Notes under the pieces: model-generated
What the model was told of the DNA's origin: nothing
The model's input: the letters and a program-made list of their open reading frames with translations, nothing else
The model's database searches: none
From: Muribaculaceae bacterium
Lineage (GTDB): Bacteria; Bacteroidota; Bacteroidia; Bacteroidales; Muribaculaceae
Assembly (NCBI GenBank): GCA_014867205.1
Contig: WGUO01000018.1
Coordinates: forward strand, 10,434-74,433
Direction: 5' to 3'
Length of the DNA: 64,000 bases
Shown: in pieces, positions 25,822-34,293 of the stretch
Layout of the letters: every line of letters begins with the position of its first letter
Position numbering within the stretch: the first letter of the stretch is position 1
Position numbers and translations under genes: made by a program

Positions 25822-25877
25822 ATAGGCCCAGGTATAGGATCAGTGGAGTTAGGAACACCTGCACAGGGGCTTCTGTG

Positions 25878-26579
25878 TCAGCCGAATTTGGAGATTTTAC
25901 GGAGCTGAGGCTCGTTGATGATGCGGATACGGCGCCCGTCAACAAGAATAAGTTTCTCGGCCACGAAAGCAGTCAGCGTACGGATTGCGTTAGAAGTGGT
26001 CATGTTCGACAGGTTGGCAAGATCCTCACGGCTCATGTAGATTTTCAGAGTTGCGTCGTCGGCCTCATATCCGTAATTGTCGGCGAGCAGCAGCAGCGCC
26101 TCGGCCAGGCGTCCCCGGATATGTTTCTGCGTCAGGTTGATGATCTTGGTGTCAGCGCCGCCGAGGTTGCGAGAGAGCTCATGGATAAAGAAGAGTGCCA
26201 GATTGTTGTTCTTCCTGATGATGTCCTCGACGATATTCATCGGCACGATACCGAGCACCGAAGGCTCGAATGCCGCAGCCGAAGAGACATAAGGCTCTCG
26301 CGCGAAATAGGCGCGGTAACCGAAATACTGCACCGGACGGTACAGACGCAGAATCTGCACACGGTCGCCTATGCCGCTCTTGAAAAGCTTGACCTTGCCT
26401 TCAAGAAGACAATACAGATTCTCCGGAGTCTCTGACTCAGCATAGATTATCTGATTTTTCTTGTAGCGTTCATAATGGAAATTCTCGGCTATGACGCGTT
26501 TCTCGTCCTGCTGCAGTGCGTTCCATAAATCGGCAAGGTCATCGCCGATGATGCGTTCCAGAGTACTCTTCTTAATCAT
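25878..26579 (-). CDS. Crp/Fnr-family transcriptional regulator
   Basis: 233 residues. The N-terminal cyclic-nucleotide-binding-like barrel is at about 25-125 (ESETPENLYCLLEGKVKLFK, YRPVQYFGYRAYFAREPYVS), followed by the dimer helix and a C-terminal winged helix (about 150-225; MSREDLANLSNMTTSNAIRT). It has no N-terminal Cys cluster, so it is not an iron-sulfur FNR. The cAMP-contact residues of Crp are not obvious, so the effector is unknown. Two copies of the palindrome GTTTTAAAAC lie upstream at 26612-26639 and could be its own operator. Confidence 0.92.
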   Translation of the reverse strand: MIKKSTLERIIGDDLADLWNALQQDEKRVIAENFHYERYKKNQIIYAESETPENLYCLLEGKVKLFKSGIGDRVQILRLYRPVQYFGYRAYFAREPYVSSAAAFEPSVLGIVPMNIVEDIIRKNNNLALFFIHELSRNLGGADTKIINLTQKHIRGRLAEALLLLADNYGYEADDATLKIYMSREDLANLSNMTTSNAIRTLTAFVAEKLILVDGRRIRIINEPQLRKISKFG

Positions 26580-26611
26580 GATTTTGCTTTATCTGCTCTA
26601 CATGAAAGCCC

Positions 26612-26639
26612 GTTTTAAAACAAATATATGTTTTAAAAC
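26612..26639. promoter_or_regulatory. Twin palindromes upstream of Crp/Fnr gene, candidate operator
   Basis: GTTTTAAAAC occurs at 26612-26621 and again at 26630-26639, 18 bases centre to centre, separated by AAATATAT. The site begins 33 bases upstream of the ATG at 26579 and lies within AT-rich sequence that carries TATATTTG- and TAAATTTG-like -7 elements on the minus strand. Autoregulation is inferred. Confidence 0.55.
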
Positions 26640-26764
26640 ACAAATTTACAACAAAATTATAAAACACATAAATTTCTTGCCGAAAAATTCTGTATTATTT
26701 TAATAAGATTTGGTATTTAACCTTGTTTTAGCATTATCGGAATGAAAAATAAGTTCAGACGGCA

Positions 26765-27697
26765 TCAATTGCGCTTCTTCTTCCCGTTGGAGGTATGAGG
26801 CACCGGTTTATGGACTATGGTTTTGGGTACACAGTAATCAGGCAAATTCAGGCGGCAGAGTTGTATTATTTCTTCATCACTCATCGGGCACGATGAGTCG
26901 TCTATGATCAGTACGATTTTCTGTCCCCATTTATCGCAGGGCACAGACGTCACCATGACCTCATGGTATATAAACGTGTTTATTGAGTCCTCGAGCTGCT
27001 CAGGATGGACCTTCTTGCCGCCCGTGATTATCGCATTGTCGGCACGCCCGAGTATCTCGAAAGAGCCGTCGGGATTTACTCTCGCCACGTCGTTGGTGAC
27101 GATGCGTTGCCAGGGCGCCATGTCAATCACAAGCCTTGACTCCGCATCGGTGTCAATCCTGATGCCGCCAAGGGGCATGAATGGTAAGGGAGGGTCAGTC
27201 ACTCGTCGCAAGGCAATATGCGAGGCGGTCTCGGTCATGCCGTAGGTCTCATATGCGTTCAGTCCCGATTTGGTGATTCGGCGCCGTACCTCCGCAGGAA
27301 TCGGTGCTCCACCGATTATTATGTTGCGTAAAGGCGGAATCTCGTCAAGATTGTCAAGAATGTAGATCATCTGCGACGGCACAACGGCAAGCAGGTCGAT
27401 TGGCTCGCCGCAATATTCTCGCAGCGGGCGGTTCGACGGCTTTTCCCAGGTAAGCGAGGCTCCTGTAAGGCGAGCACGGACCGCCATCATGCGGCCGCCG
27501 ATAAAGTCGGCGGCGATGCATGAGTGAAGGTGCGAGTTGCGGTCCAATCCAAAAAAGCCGATGGTGCGCTGGGCACTGCGCGCCATTTCCGCTTTGGGCA
27601 ACATAATACTCTTCGGAGTACCCGTGGAACCGGATGTCCGGCATTCCACCAGGGCCGAACCGTCATCCCATATATCTAAGAACTCCTCGTAGGTCAT
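26765..27697 (-). CDS. menE: o-Succinylbenzoate-CoA ligase (MenE-like AMP-binding protein)
   Basis: Activates o-succinylbenzoate to its CoA thioester in menaquinone synthesis. 310 residues, much shorter than the roughly 480 of Bacillus MenE; the P-loop TSGSTGTPKS starts only about 20 residues from the N terminus, so the usual first subdomain is absent. Remaining adenylation motifs are intact: YGMTETASH, the hinge-region ILGRADNAIITGGKKVHPEQ, and a C-terminal NGKKKRN lysine end. It starts 5 bases after menC, last in the menD-B-C-E order. Assignment rests on context as well as motifs, since AMP-binding proteins vary in substrate. Confidence 0.87.
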   Translation of the reverse strand: MTYEEFLDIWDDGSALVECRTSGSTGTPKSIMLPKAEMARSAQRTIGFFGLDRNSHLHSCIAADFIGGRMMAVRARLTGASLTWEKPSNRPLREYCGEPIDLLAVVPSQMIYILDNLDEIPPLRNIIIGGAPIPAEVRRRITKSGLNAYETYGMTETASHIALRRVTDPPLPFMPLGGIRIDTDAESRLVIDMAPWQRIVTNDVARVNPDGSFEILGRADNAIITGGKKVHPEQLEDSINTFIYHEVMVTSVPCDKWGQKIVLIIDDSSCPMSDEEIIQLCRLNLPDYCVPKTIVHKPVPHTSNGKKKRN

Positions 27698-27702
27698 ATT
27701 TT

Positions 27703-28767
27703 TTATTCGCGCCAGTCGAGAGCGGCGAGTTCTGCGCGGTCAAGACTAAGCGTGGTGTCATAACGGAGCCTGTCGCCATCGAGGCGAAGCGGAGACTTGA
27801 AGTTGTTGGTGAACAGGGCACCGGTGCCGAGCCCCTGGGCCATCTCTGTGTGCAGGGTGGCGACCCATTGTGCCAGCGCATTAAGGCCGATGTTCGACTC
27901 GAGCGACGATGTCACCCACCAGCCTATCCCTCGCTCACGGGCCAGGTCAATCCATTCCTGCGCACCCGAGAAACCGCCGATGAGCGACGGCTTGAGCACT
28001 ACATATGCCGGGTGAATCTCATCGAGGGTCTTCTCCTTGTCGGCCCTCGTGAACTTGCCGATCAGTTCCTCGTCGAGGGCTATTGGGAGTGGCGATACGT
28101 CGCAGAGGAAACGCATCAGCATCGGGTTGCCGGCCTTGATTGGCTGCTCGATTGAATGGACGCCCAGGTCGGCCATGCGCTTGAGGCGTGGAATGGCGTT
28201 GTCCATATCGAAACCGCCGTTGGCGTCGACGCGTATCTCCACGCGGTCGCGTTCGTAACGGTCGCGTATGTACTCAATCATGTCGACCTCCTTGCGCCAG
28301 TCGATTGCCCCGATCTTGAGTTTTATGCAACGGAAACCGCGTTGGAGTTTATCCTCGATGCGCTCTATCATACGGTCGTAGTCGCCCATCCACACGAGAC
28401 CGTTTATCTCGATCGAGCTCTCGCCATGGACGAACGGTGACTGATAGTATATGCCCTCGCATCCCCCTGTGAAGTCGCGGATGCACTGCTCGAAACCGCA
28501 CTGGAGCGATGGAAACTTCTCGAGGTCAGTTTTCAGTCCGAGCCTGACGTTGGCCTGAAGTTCCATCAGTTTGTAGAAGAAACGGTCGTCGGCCTCGGGG
28601 GATAGACCGGGGAAAATTGCGGCCTCGCCGATTCCGAACCGTGACGGATCTGATTCGTCAAACAGTCGCAGGATGCATGTTATCTTCTCGGTCAGCACGC
28701 CGCGCGACGTGCCTCCGGGCTCCTTGAATTCAAGTACGTATGGCGCGAATTGTAGCCGCATGGTCAT
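27703..28767 (-). CDS. menC: o-Succinylbenzoate synthase MenC
   Basis: Enolase-superfamily enzyme that dehydrates SHCHC to o-succinylbenzoate. 354 residues. The catalytic lysine pair is in RCIKLKIGAIDW. Metal ligands are the Asp in VDANGGFD, the Glu in SIEQPIK and the Asp in LDEELIG. The second catalytic Lys is in VLKPSLIGG. The N-terminal cap domain contains RFGIGEAAIFPGLSPE. It shares bases with the menB stop (TGATG), so translation is coupled. Confidence 0.94.
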   Translation of the reverse strand: MTMRLQFAPYVLEFKEPGGTSRGVLTEKITCILRLFDESDPSRFGIGEAAIFPGLSPEADDRFFYKLMELQANVRLGLKTDLEKFPSLQCGFEQCIRDFTGGCEGIYYQSPFVHGESSIEINGLVWMGDYDRMIERIEDKLQRGFRCIKLKIGAIDWRKEVDMIEYIRDRYERDRVEIRVDANGGFDMDNAIPRLKRMADLGVHSIEQPIKAGNPMLMRFLCDVSPLPIALDEELIGKFTRADKEKTLDEIHPAYVVLKPSLIGGFSGAQEWIDLARERGIGWWVTSSLESNIGLNALAQWVATLHTEMAQGLGTGALFTNNFKSPLRLDGDRLRYDTTLSLDRAELAALDWRE

Positions 28768-29582
28768 CAGGGGAATTTGGGGAACTTGTCGAAATCCGGA
28801 TCACGCTTCTCAAGGAAGGCATTCTTGCCCTCCTGTGCCTCGTCGAGCATATAATAGAGCAGGGTGGCGTCGCCGGCAAACTGCATCAGGCCGTGCTGGC
28901 CGTCGAGTTCGGCGTTGAGCGCCCGCTTTATCATGCGGATGGCGAGAGGGGAGCGCTTCATGATGGTGCGACACCAATCCACCGTCGTCTCCTCAAGCTG
29001 GTCGAAAGGCACCACAGCGTTGACCATACCCATCTCAAGAGCCTCGGCGGCGGTGTACTGGCGGCAGAGGAACCAGATCTCACGGGCTTTCTTCTGACCT
29101 ACGCAACGGGCGAGGTAACTTGCGCCGAAACCTCCGTCGAAACTTCCGACCTTTGGACCGGTCTGTCCGAAGCGTGCGTTCTCTGAGGCGATGCTGAGGT
29201 CGCATATCACCTGGAGCACGTTGCCTCCTCCGATTGAATAGCCGTTGACCATGGCGATCACTGGCTTGGGAATGGAGCGGATCATCTGGTGGAGATCCAG
29301 CACGTTAAGGCGCGGCACGCCATCCTCGCCGACATATCCGCCTTCGCCCTTGACGTTCTGGTCGCCTCCGCTGCAGAACGCCTTGTCGCCGGCGCCGGTG
29401 AGAACTATTACACGGATATCAGGACGCTCGCGGCATATGTGGAAGGCGTCGAGCATCTCCATATTGGTCTTGGGCCTGAATGCATTGTATACCCTGGGCC
29501 GGTTGATTGTTATCTTGGCGATACCCTCGAATTGCTCGAAGAGTATGTCTTCATATTCCTTGATTGTTTTCCAGTCGAACAT
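28767..29582 (-). CDS. menB: 1,4-Dihydroxy-2-naphthoyl-CoA synthase MenB
   Basis: Crotonase-fold enzyme that closes the second ring of the naphthoquinone. 271 residues. Family marks include KITINRPRVYNAFRPKT, the oxyanion-hole GAGDKAFCSGGDQNVKG, the YSIGGGNVLQVICDLSIAS segment and FGQTGPKVGSFDGGFGASYL. The start codon at 29582 is preceded by a 48-base heptamer-repeat spacer (29583-29630) instead of a ribosome binding site. It overlaps menC by one base. Confidence 0.97.
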   Translation of the reverse strand: MFDWKTIKEYEDILFEQFEGIAKITINRPRVYNAFRPKTNMEMLDAFHICRERPDIRVIVLTGAGDKAFCSGGDQNVKGEGGYVGEDGVPRLNVLDLHQMIRSIPKPVIAMVNGYSIGGGNVLQVICDLSIASENARFGQTGPKVGSFDGGFGASYLARCVGQKKAREIWFLCRQYTAAEALEMGMVNAVVPFDQLEETTVDWCRTIMKRSPLAIRMIKRALNAELDGQHGLMQFAGDATLLYYMLDEAQEGKNAFLEKRDPDFDKFPKFP

Positions 29583-29630
29583 GTGTGTTGGGTGTTTGGG
29601 GGTTAGGTGTTAGGTGTTGGGTGTTAGGGT
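29583..29630. repeat. 7-nt repeat spacer filling the menD-menB gap
   Basis: On the coding (minus) strand the spacer is made of degenerate heptamers of the type CCTAACA and CCCAACA, ending 2-3 bases before the menB ATG. The same unit precedes rpe at 16244-16271. The whole intercistronic gap is repeat. Confidence 0.8.
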
Positions 29631-31442
29631 TTAAGATTCAGTGGGCATAAGCCCGCGGCACTCAACACCTGCGGCAGACGGGGTGCTGAGCCAGTTGATC
29701 AGGGTGTCGGCACTGGTCTGCGGGTCAACCTGGATCTCCAGCAGTGTGGCCGGGGTATCCAGCAGATAGCGCAGGGCCTCTTCGAGTTCGGTCTCGTTGC
29801 GAGCAGAGCGGTAGTTCCAGCCATATGCCTCGGTAAGCCTCTCGACCGGCAGTTGCGGGTCGCAGCAGAAGTATTGCTCGCGTATGTCGAGTTCGCGTGT
29901 AGTGCCGATGAACCTGAAAATGCCTCCGCCCGCGTTGTTGACCACGACTATGCGCAGGTCTCCTCCAAGGCGACGGAGATTCATCACCTCCGGACAATAG
30001 GCGAAAGACATGTCGCCGGTGACAAGCAGCGTCATGCCCCGGTATGCGAGCGAATTGCCGAATGCAGTGGCATTTGTGCCGTCTATACCCGATACGCCAC
30101 GGTTGCAGCGGCAGGCATGTGGCATTTTGTCAAGCAGAAGTTGCGCATAGCGCACGCATGTGCCGTTGGATAGAAAGAGGTCGCACTCTCGCGGCAATGA
30201 GCGAAATACTTGTGCGAGTGCCTTCAGTTCCGACCAGGGCTGGGTCTCGAGACGCGAGGCATCTGACCGGTAGACACGCTCGCGTGCCTGCTGCCACATC
30301 TCACGGTAACCGGTTGAGGCGACAGCGGGGAATTTCCGGGCGATATGACGCGACATCGATGCGAGACCCTTGAAGAAACGTCGTGGCGTCACATCGACAT
30401 GGGTAGTAAGACGCTGGAAGCAGTCGACCGACACCGGAGTGTCGGCAAGCGTCCAGTGCTCAGCGCCGGTGCATGAGCGTATATACTCCTTTAGCATCCG
30501 GGACACGAGCGATCCCCCGATTGAGATTACGACATCAGGACGCATTGAGGCTTTCTCAGCGTCGGTGAGGCGGGTTAGAAGGGAGTCAATCATCTGTGCG
30601 TGACCTCCGAGATGCAGGTTGGAGATGGTCTCGCAGAGGACCGTCACATTCTCAAGACGGGCGAAGTCGGCGACAGCGCGGTTGAGCGAGTCGTCAGGCT
30701 GCATGAAACCGGCCACTACCATGATCCGCCGTCCTCTCAGATACTCTGAAAGCTCGCGGAGAGTGTGTGGCGGGAGACCAGATTCATTCTCGATCACTCG
30801 TACCGCACGTGCATGAGACCCGCAACATTCGGTGGTATGGTTCAGGGGATTGCCGAACTGCATGTTGATATGCACCGGACCGGGAATCCCATGTGTGGCG
30901 GTCAGAACCACCTCGTTGGCCACTCGGTTGACAAACCACTCGCGTTCCGAGGCATATTCAGGGTTGGCACATGGTGTGGACATTCCTGTCTCGGCATATA
31001 TGTCGTAACTGCGTTTGACAATCTTGTCGAGGGCCTCGTACTGGTGTAGGGTCTGTGAGTCATCCTGGTCGATCCATTGGGCCGGCCGGTCGGCCGAGAT
31101 GACTATCAGCGGTATTTTCTGATAGTATGCCTCGGCTATGGCAGGGGCATAGTCATAGAGTGCCGTGCCGGATGTGCAGGCGAGCGCCACGGGGCGCTGG
31201 GAGGCCATTGCGATTCCAAGCGCTGTGAAGGCTGCGGTGCGCTCGTCGGTAATAAGATACTTCCTGAGTTTCGGGCGTGCTGCGGCTCCGATTGTCAGCG
31301 GCGTGTTTCGGCTGCCGGGCGATATGACAATGGTGTCCACACCCTGGGCCATAAGCACGTCAAGGAGTATGCGGCAGTTCTCGTTGGCAGTATCCCGAGT
31401 CGCGCCGCAGTCACAATCTCCGCTCATATTCTCCTCTGCCAT
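29631..31442 (-). CDS. menD: 2-Succinyl-5-enolpyruvyl-6-hydroxy-3-cyclohexene-1-carboxylate synthase MenD
   Basis: Thiamine-diphosphate enzyme that joins isochorismate and 2-oxoglutarate. 603 residues. The N-terminal PYR domain contains VISPGSRNTPLTI and the ThDP-activating Glu in ITDERTAAFTALG. HGIPGPVHINMQFGNPL and the C-terminal PP domain follow; its GDMSFAYCPEVMNL and VVNNAGGGIF give the ThDP and metal motif (GD-x26-NN). It starts 5 bases after fmt and is separated from menB by the repeat spacer. Its substrate comes from MenF, encoded separately at 53501-54520. Confidence 0.96.
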   Translation of the reverse strand: MAEENMSGDCDCGATRDTANENCRILLDVLMAQGVDTIVISPGSRNTPLTIGAAARPKLRKYLITDERTAAFTALGIAMASQRPVALACTSGTALYDYAPAIAEAYYQKIPLIVISADRPAQWIDQDDSQTLHQYEALDKIVKRSYDIYAETGMSTPCANPEYASEREWFVNRVANEVVLTATHGIPGPVHINMQFGNPLNHTTECCGSHARAVRVIENESGLPPHTLRELSEYLRGRRIMVVAGFMQPDDSLNRAVADFARLENVTVLCETISNLHLGGHAQMIDSLLTRLTDAEKASMRPDVVISIGGSLVSRMLKEYIRSCTGAEHWTLADTPVSVDCFQRLTTHVDVTPRRFFKGLASMSRHIARKFPAVASTGYREMWQQARERVYRSDASRLETQPWSELKALAQVFRSLPRECDLFLSNGTCVRYAQLLLDKMPHACRCNRGVSGIDGTNATAFGNSLAYRGMTLLVTGDMSFAYCPEVMNLRRLGGDLRIVVVNNAGGGIFRFIGTTRELDIREQYFCCDPQLPVERLTEAYGWNYRSARNETELEEALRYLLDTPATLLEIQVDPQTSADTLINWLSTPSAAGVECRGLMPTES

Positions 31443-31447
31443 GACCG

Positions 31448-32398
31448 TTATTTTATAGTCGATTCCGGATGATAGCCCAACAGATAGGCCTTGGTGTCCA
31501 TGCGTTTTTTCCCGGCCGGCTGCAGAGACCTTATCTCAAGCAGTCTGTCGGCCGCCTTTATCCACATCTGTCTGCCGTCACTGATCACCTGACCCGGAGC
31601 CACGTCTATGGCTGTGTTTTCGGTCATGGCTGTCTCAAAGATCTTGGCGGTATATTCCTTGCCGTTGGAGTCGCGTATGGTCGTGAAGGCGGCCGGATAG
31701 GGCGAGAGTCCACGCACCTGGTTGTGTATGCGCTCGGCCGGCATAGCCCAGTCAATCATGCAGTCCTCCTTGAATATCTTTGGAGCCGCTATGAACTCGC
31801 CCTCGGGCTGCGGCACGGTGTGCAGAGTCCCGTCGAGAATGGATTTCACGGTGCTTGCGACCATGTCGGCTCCCATCTCCATCAGCCGGTCATGTACCGT
31901 CCCGGCGTTGTCGGCTTCAGTAATCTCGGTGCTGCGCTGCTCGATCATGTCGCCGGTGTCAATCTCGTGCCTGAGGAAGAAGGTCGTGATGCCTGTCTCC
32001 CTCTCGCCGTTCATGATGGCGCGGTTTATCGGCGCCGCACCACGGTATTTGGGCAGCAGGCTGCCATGCAGGTTGAAGGTGCCGAGACGCGGCATGCTCC
32101 AGACTACCTCCGGCAGCATGCGGAAGGCGATGACAATAAACAGGTCGGCGTTGATGGCCCTGAGAGCCTCGACAAACTCCGGCGATTTCAGTTTTTCGGG
32201 CTGAAGCAGGGGGAGTCCCTTCTGCTCGGCGTATACCTTGACGTCGCTCTTGAGCAACTTATGGCCGCGTCCGGCCACTTTGTCGGGCATCGTCACCACG
32301 GCCGCCACATTGTAGCCGTCACTTACAAGCCGGTCAAGACTTGCCACCGCAAACTCGGGCGTGCCGAAAAAAACTATCTTGAGATCCTTTTTATCCAT
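31448..32398 (-). CDS. fmt: Methionyl-tRNA formyltransferase
   Basis: Formylates initiator Met-tRNA with 10-formyl-THF. 316 residues. The N-terminal formyltransferase fold has VFFGTPEFAVASL, the active-site NLHGSLLPKYRGAAPINRAI with Asn and His, and ETGITTFFLRHEIDTGDMIE with the catalytic Asp. The C-terminal tRNA-binding domain includes RIHNQVRGLSPYPAA. The ATG at 32398 was preferred over one 7 codons upstream. It is downstream of the ClC gene and 5 bases before menD. Confidence 0.97.
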   Translation of the reverse strand: MDKKDLKIVFFGTPEFAVASLDRLVSDGYNVAAVVTMPDKVAGRGHKLLKSDVKVYAEQKGLPLLQPEKLKSPEFVEALRAINADLFIVIAFRMLPEVVWSMPRLGTFNLHGSLLPKYRGAAPINRAIMNGERETGITTFFLRHEIDTGDMIEQRSTEITEADNAGTVHDRLMEMGADMVASTVKSILDGTLHTVPQPEGEFIAAPKIFKEDCMIDWAMPAERIHNQVRGLSPYPAAFTTIRDSNGKEYTAKIFETAMTENTAIDVAPGQVISDGRQMWIKAADRLLEIRSLQPAGKKRMDTKAYLLGYHPESTIK

Positions 32399-32447
32399 TT
32401 CTTTACTTATTGCAAACACATATCGGGCACCGAGTCACCCGCAAGTA

Positions 32448-34247
32448 TCAATCCTCGGTGAAGTGCCGTAGCACACGACGGTAAGAGTTGAATATCTTTG
32501 ACTTCGAGACAAAGCCTATGTAGCGGCCGTTGTCGACCACCGGGAGGTTCCATGCGTTTGTGCGGTCGAAAATCTCCATTACCTTGTCCATAGGCATCTT
32601 CAACTCAATCACGTCGGGCACCGCAGCCATGAACCGCGACACATGCATCTTCTTATAGAGGTCTGTCCGGAACATGATGTTGCGTATGTCGTCAAGAAGG
32701 ACAACGCCCTTGAGCATTCCGTCAGCATCTGTCACAGGGAAAAGGTTGCGGTTCGATACAGATATCACGTCGACCATCTCCTTGAGGTTCATCTCCGGGT
32801 GGACTTGCTTGAAATCCGTCTCAATCACGTTGTCGAGTTTAAGCAGGGTCAGCACGGCCTTGTCCTTCTGGTGCGTCACGAGGTCTCCGGCCTTGGCCAG
32901 ACGCATTGTGTAGATGCTGTAAGGCAGGAAGCACTGAATGGTGAAATAAGCCAGGGCCGAGACGATAAGCAGCGGCAGGAAGAGGTCGTAGCCGCCGGTC
33001 ATCTCGGCCGTAAGGAAGATGGCCATGAGCGGGGCATGCATCACACCGCTCATCACACCGGCCATGCCCATAAGCGTGAAGTTCTTTTGCGACAGAGTGA
33101 TTCCGAGGTCGAGATTGTTAATGATGAATGCGAAGAGAAAGCCGGTCAACGCGCCGACGAAAAGTGACGGAGCGAATGTGCCTCCGACGCCACCGGCGCC
33201 ATTGGTGGCCGATGTGGCGAAAGCTTTCATCATCGTTATGGCCCCGATAAAGAGCGCAAGAAACCAGACGTTGTCGCGGTCGACATAGAAGAATGTTCCG
33301 TTTACCACCTCCCCGACGTTGCCGTCAAGCAGATTGTTGATTGCACCATAGCCCTCGCCGTAGAGCGGCGGGAACACGAAAACGAGGCAGGCTATCAGCG
33401 CGCCTCCGACCAGAATGCGCACCCACTGCTGCCTCACCTTCTTGAACATCGACTCCATCATGAACATCACCTTGGTGAAATAGAAGGACATCAGGCCGCA
33501 CACCACGCCGAGGGCGATGCTCCAGGGTATGCGGCTCGTCAGGAAAGGCTCGCTCTGTGCAAAAAAGAACTCGGCGCTGTAGCCCTCGAGAACATAAGCA
33601 ACCGTTGCGCCTGCAATCGACGATATGAGCAGCGGCATGACTGTAAGGCCCGTCAGATCGATCATCAGCACCTCGAGCGTGAAAAGCATCCCGGCGATAG
33701 GGGCGCGGAATATGCCCGCTATACCGGCGGCTGCCCCGCAGCCCACAAGAATCATCAGCACCTTGGGCGAGAGCCGGAATGCCTGCCCGACATTTGAGCC
33801 TATCGCAGCTCCTGTGAATACAATAGGGCCCTCGGCTCCGACCGAGCCTCCGAATCCTATGGTAATCGACGATGAGACCAGCGAGGCATAGATGTTCTTT
33901 GACTTGAGGCGCGACTTGCGGCGCGATATGGCGTAGAGGACCTTGGTGACGCCGTGAGAGATGTTGTCCTTGACGACATACTTCACGAACAGCACGGTCA
34001 AGATGATTCCCACAACGGGGTATACGAGATATAGATAGTTCTCGGTCGTGGCGCTGAAGTGCGATGTCAGCGCACTGCTGATGAGATGGATCAGGAATTT
34101 GAGCAACTGCGCCGCGACACCGCAGACTATGCCCACCACAAGCGAGAGAAGAATCACGAAGTTCTTCTCCTTGATGTGGTGTTCGCGCCATATCACGAAC
34201 TTAAGCCACAAATCTGTGGCCCTGTTGTGTCTTTCTTTATATGCCAT
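32448..34247 (-). CDS. ClC-family chloride channel/transporter with CBS domains
   Basis: 599 residues. A ClC membrane core of about 10-12 helices (about 25-440) carries the anion-path motifs GGSVGAEGPIVFTGAAIG (gating Glu kept; the position before it is Ala where many members have Arg or Lys) and GVGGTFAPSLFVGA. Two C-terminal CBS domains follow (about 455-590; ISVSNRNLFPVTDADGMLKG and NAWNLPVVDNGRYIGFVSKS). The retained gating Glu is compatible with H+/Cl- exchange, but a channel cannot be excluded. CBS domains commonly sense adenine nucleotides. First gene of the run into fmt and menDBCE. Confidence 0.92.
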   Translation of the reverse strand: MAYKERHNRATDLWLKFVIWREHHIKEKNFVILLSLVVGIVCGVAAQLLKFLIHLISSALTSHFSATTENYLYLVYPVVGIILTVLFVKYVVKDNISHGVTKVLYAISRRKSRLKSKNIYASLVSSSITIGFGGSVGAEGPIVFTGAAIGSNVGQAFRLSPKVLMILVGCGAAAGIAGIFRAPIAGMLFTLEVLMIDLTGLTVMPLLISSIAGATVAYVLEGYSAEFFFAQSEPFLTSRIPWSIALGVVCGLMSFYFTKVMFMMESMFKKVRQQWVRILVGGALIACLVFVFPPLYGEGYGAINNLLDGNVGEVVNGTFFYVDRDNVWFLALFIGAITMMKAFATSATNGAGGVGGTFAPSLFVGALTGFLFAFIINNLDLGITLSQKNFTLMGMAGVMSGVMHAPLMAIFLTAEMTGGYDLFLPLLIVSALAYFTIQCFLPYSIYTMRLAKAGDLVTHQKDKAVLTLLKLDNVIETDFKQVHPEMNLKEMVDVISVSNRNLFPVTDADGMLKGVVLLDDIRNIMFRTDLYKKMHVSRFMAAVPDVIELKMPMDKVMEIFDRTNAWNLPVVDNGRYIGFVSKSKIFNSYRRVLRHFTED

Positions 34248-34293
34248 AAGTCATTACCTGTGTTTCGTGACGGACCGGGGGCGGCAATGCCTG

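Noticed and set aside
31469..32461. 330-codon ORF antisense to fmt
   Set aside because: Shadow of a well-supported fmt gene; no domain or signal.
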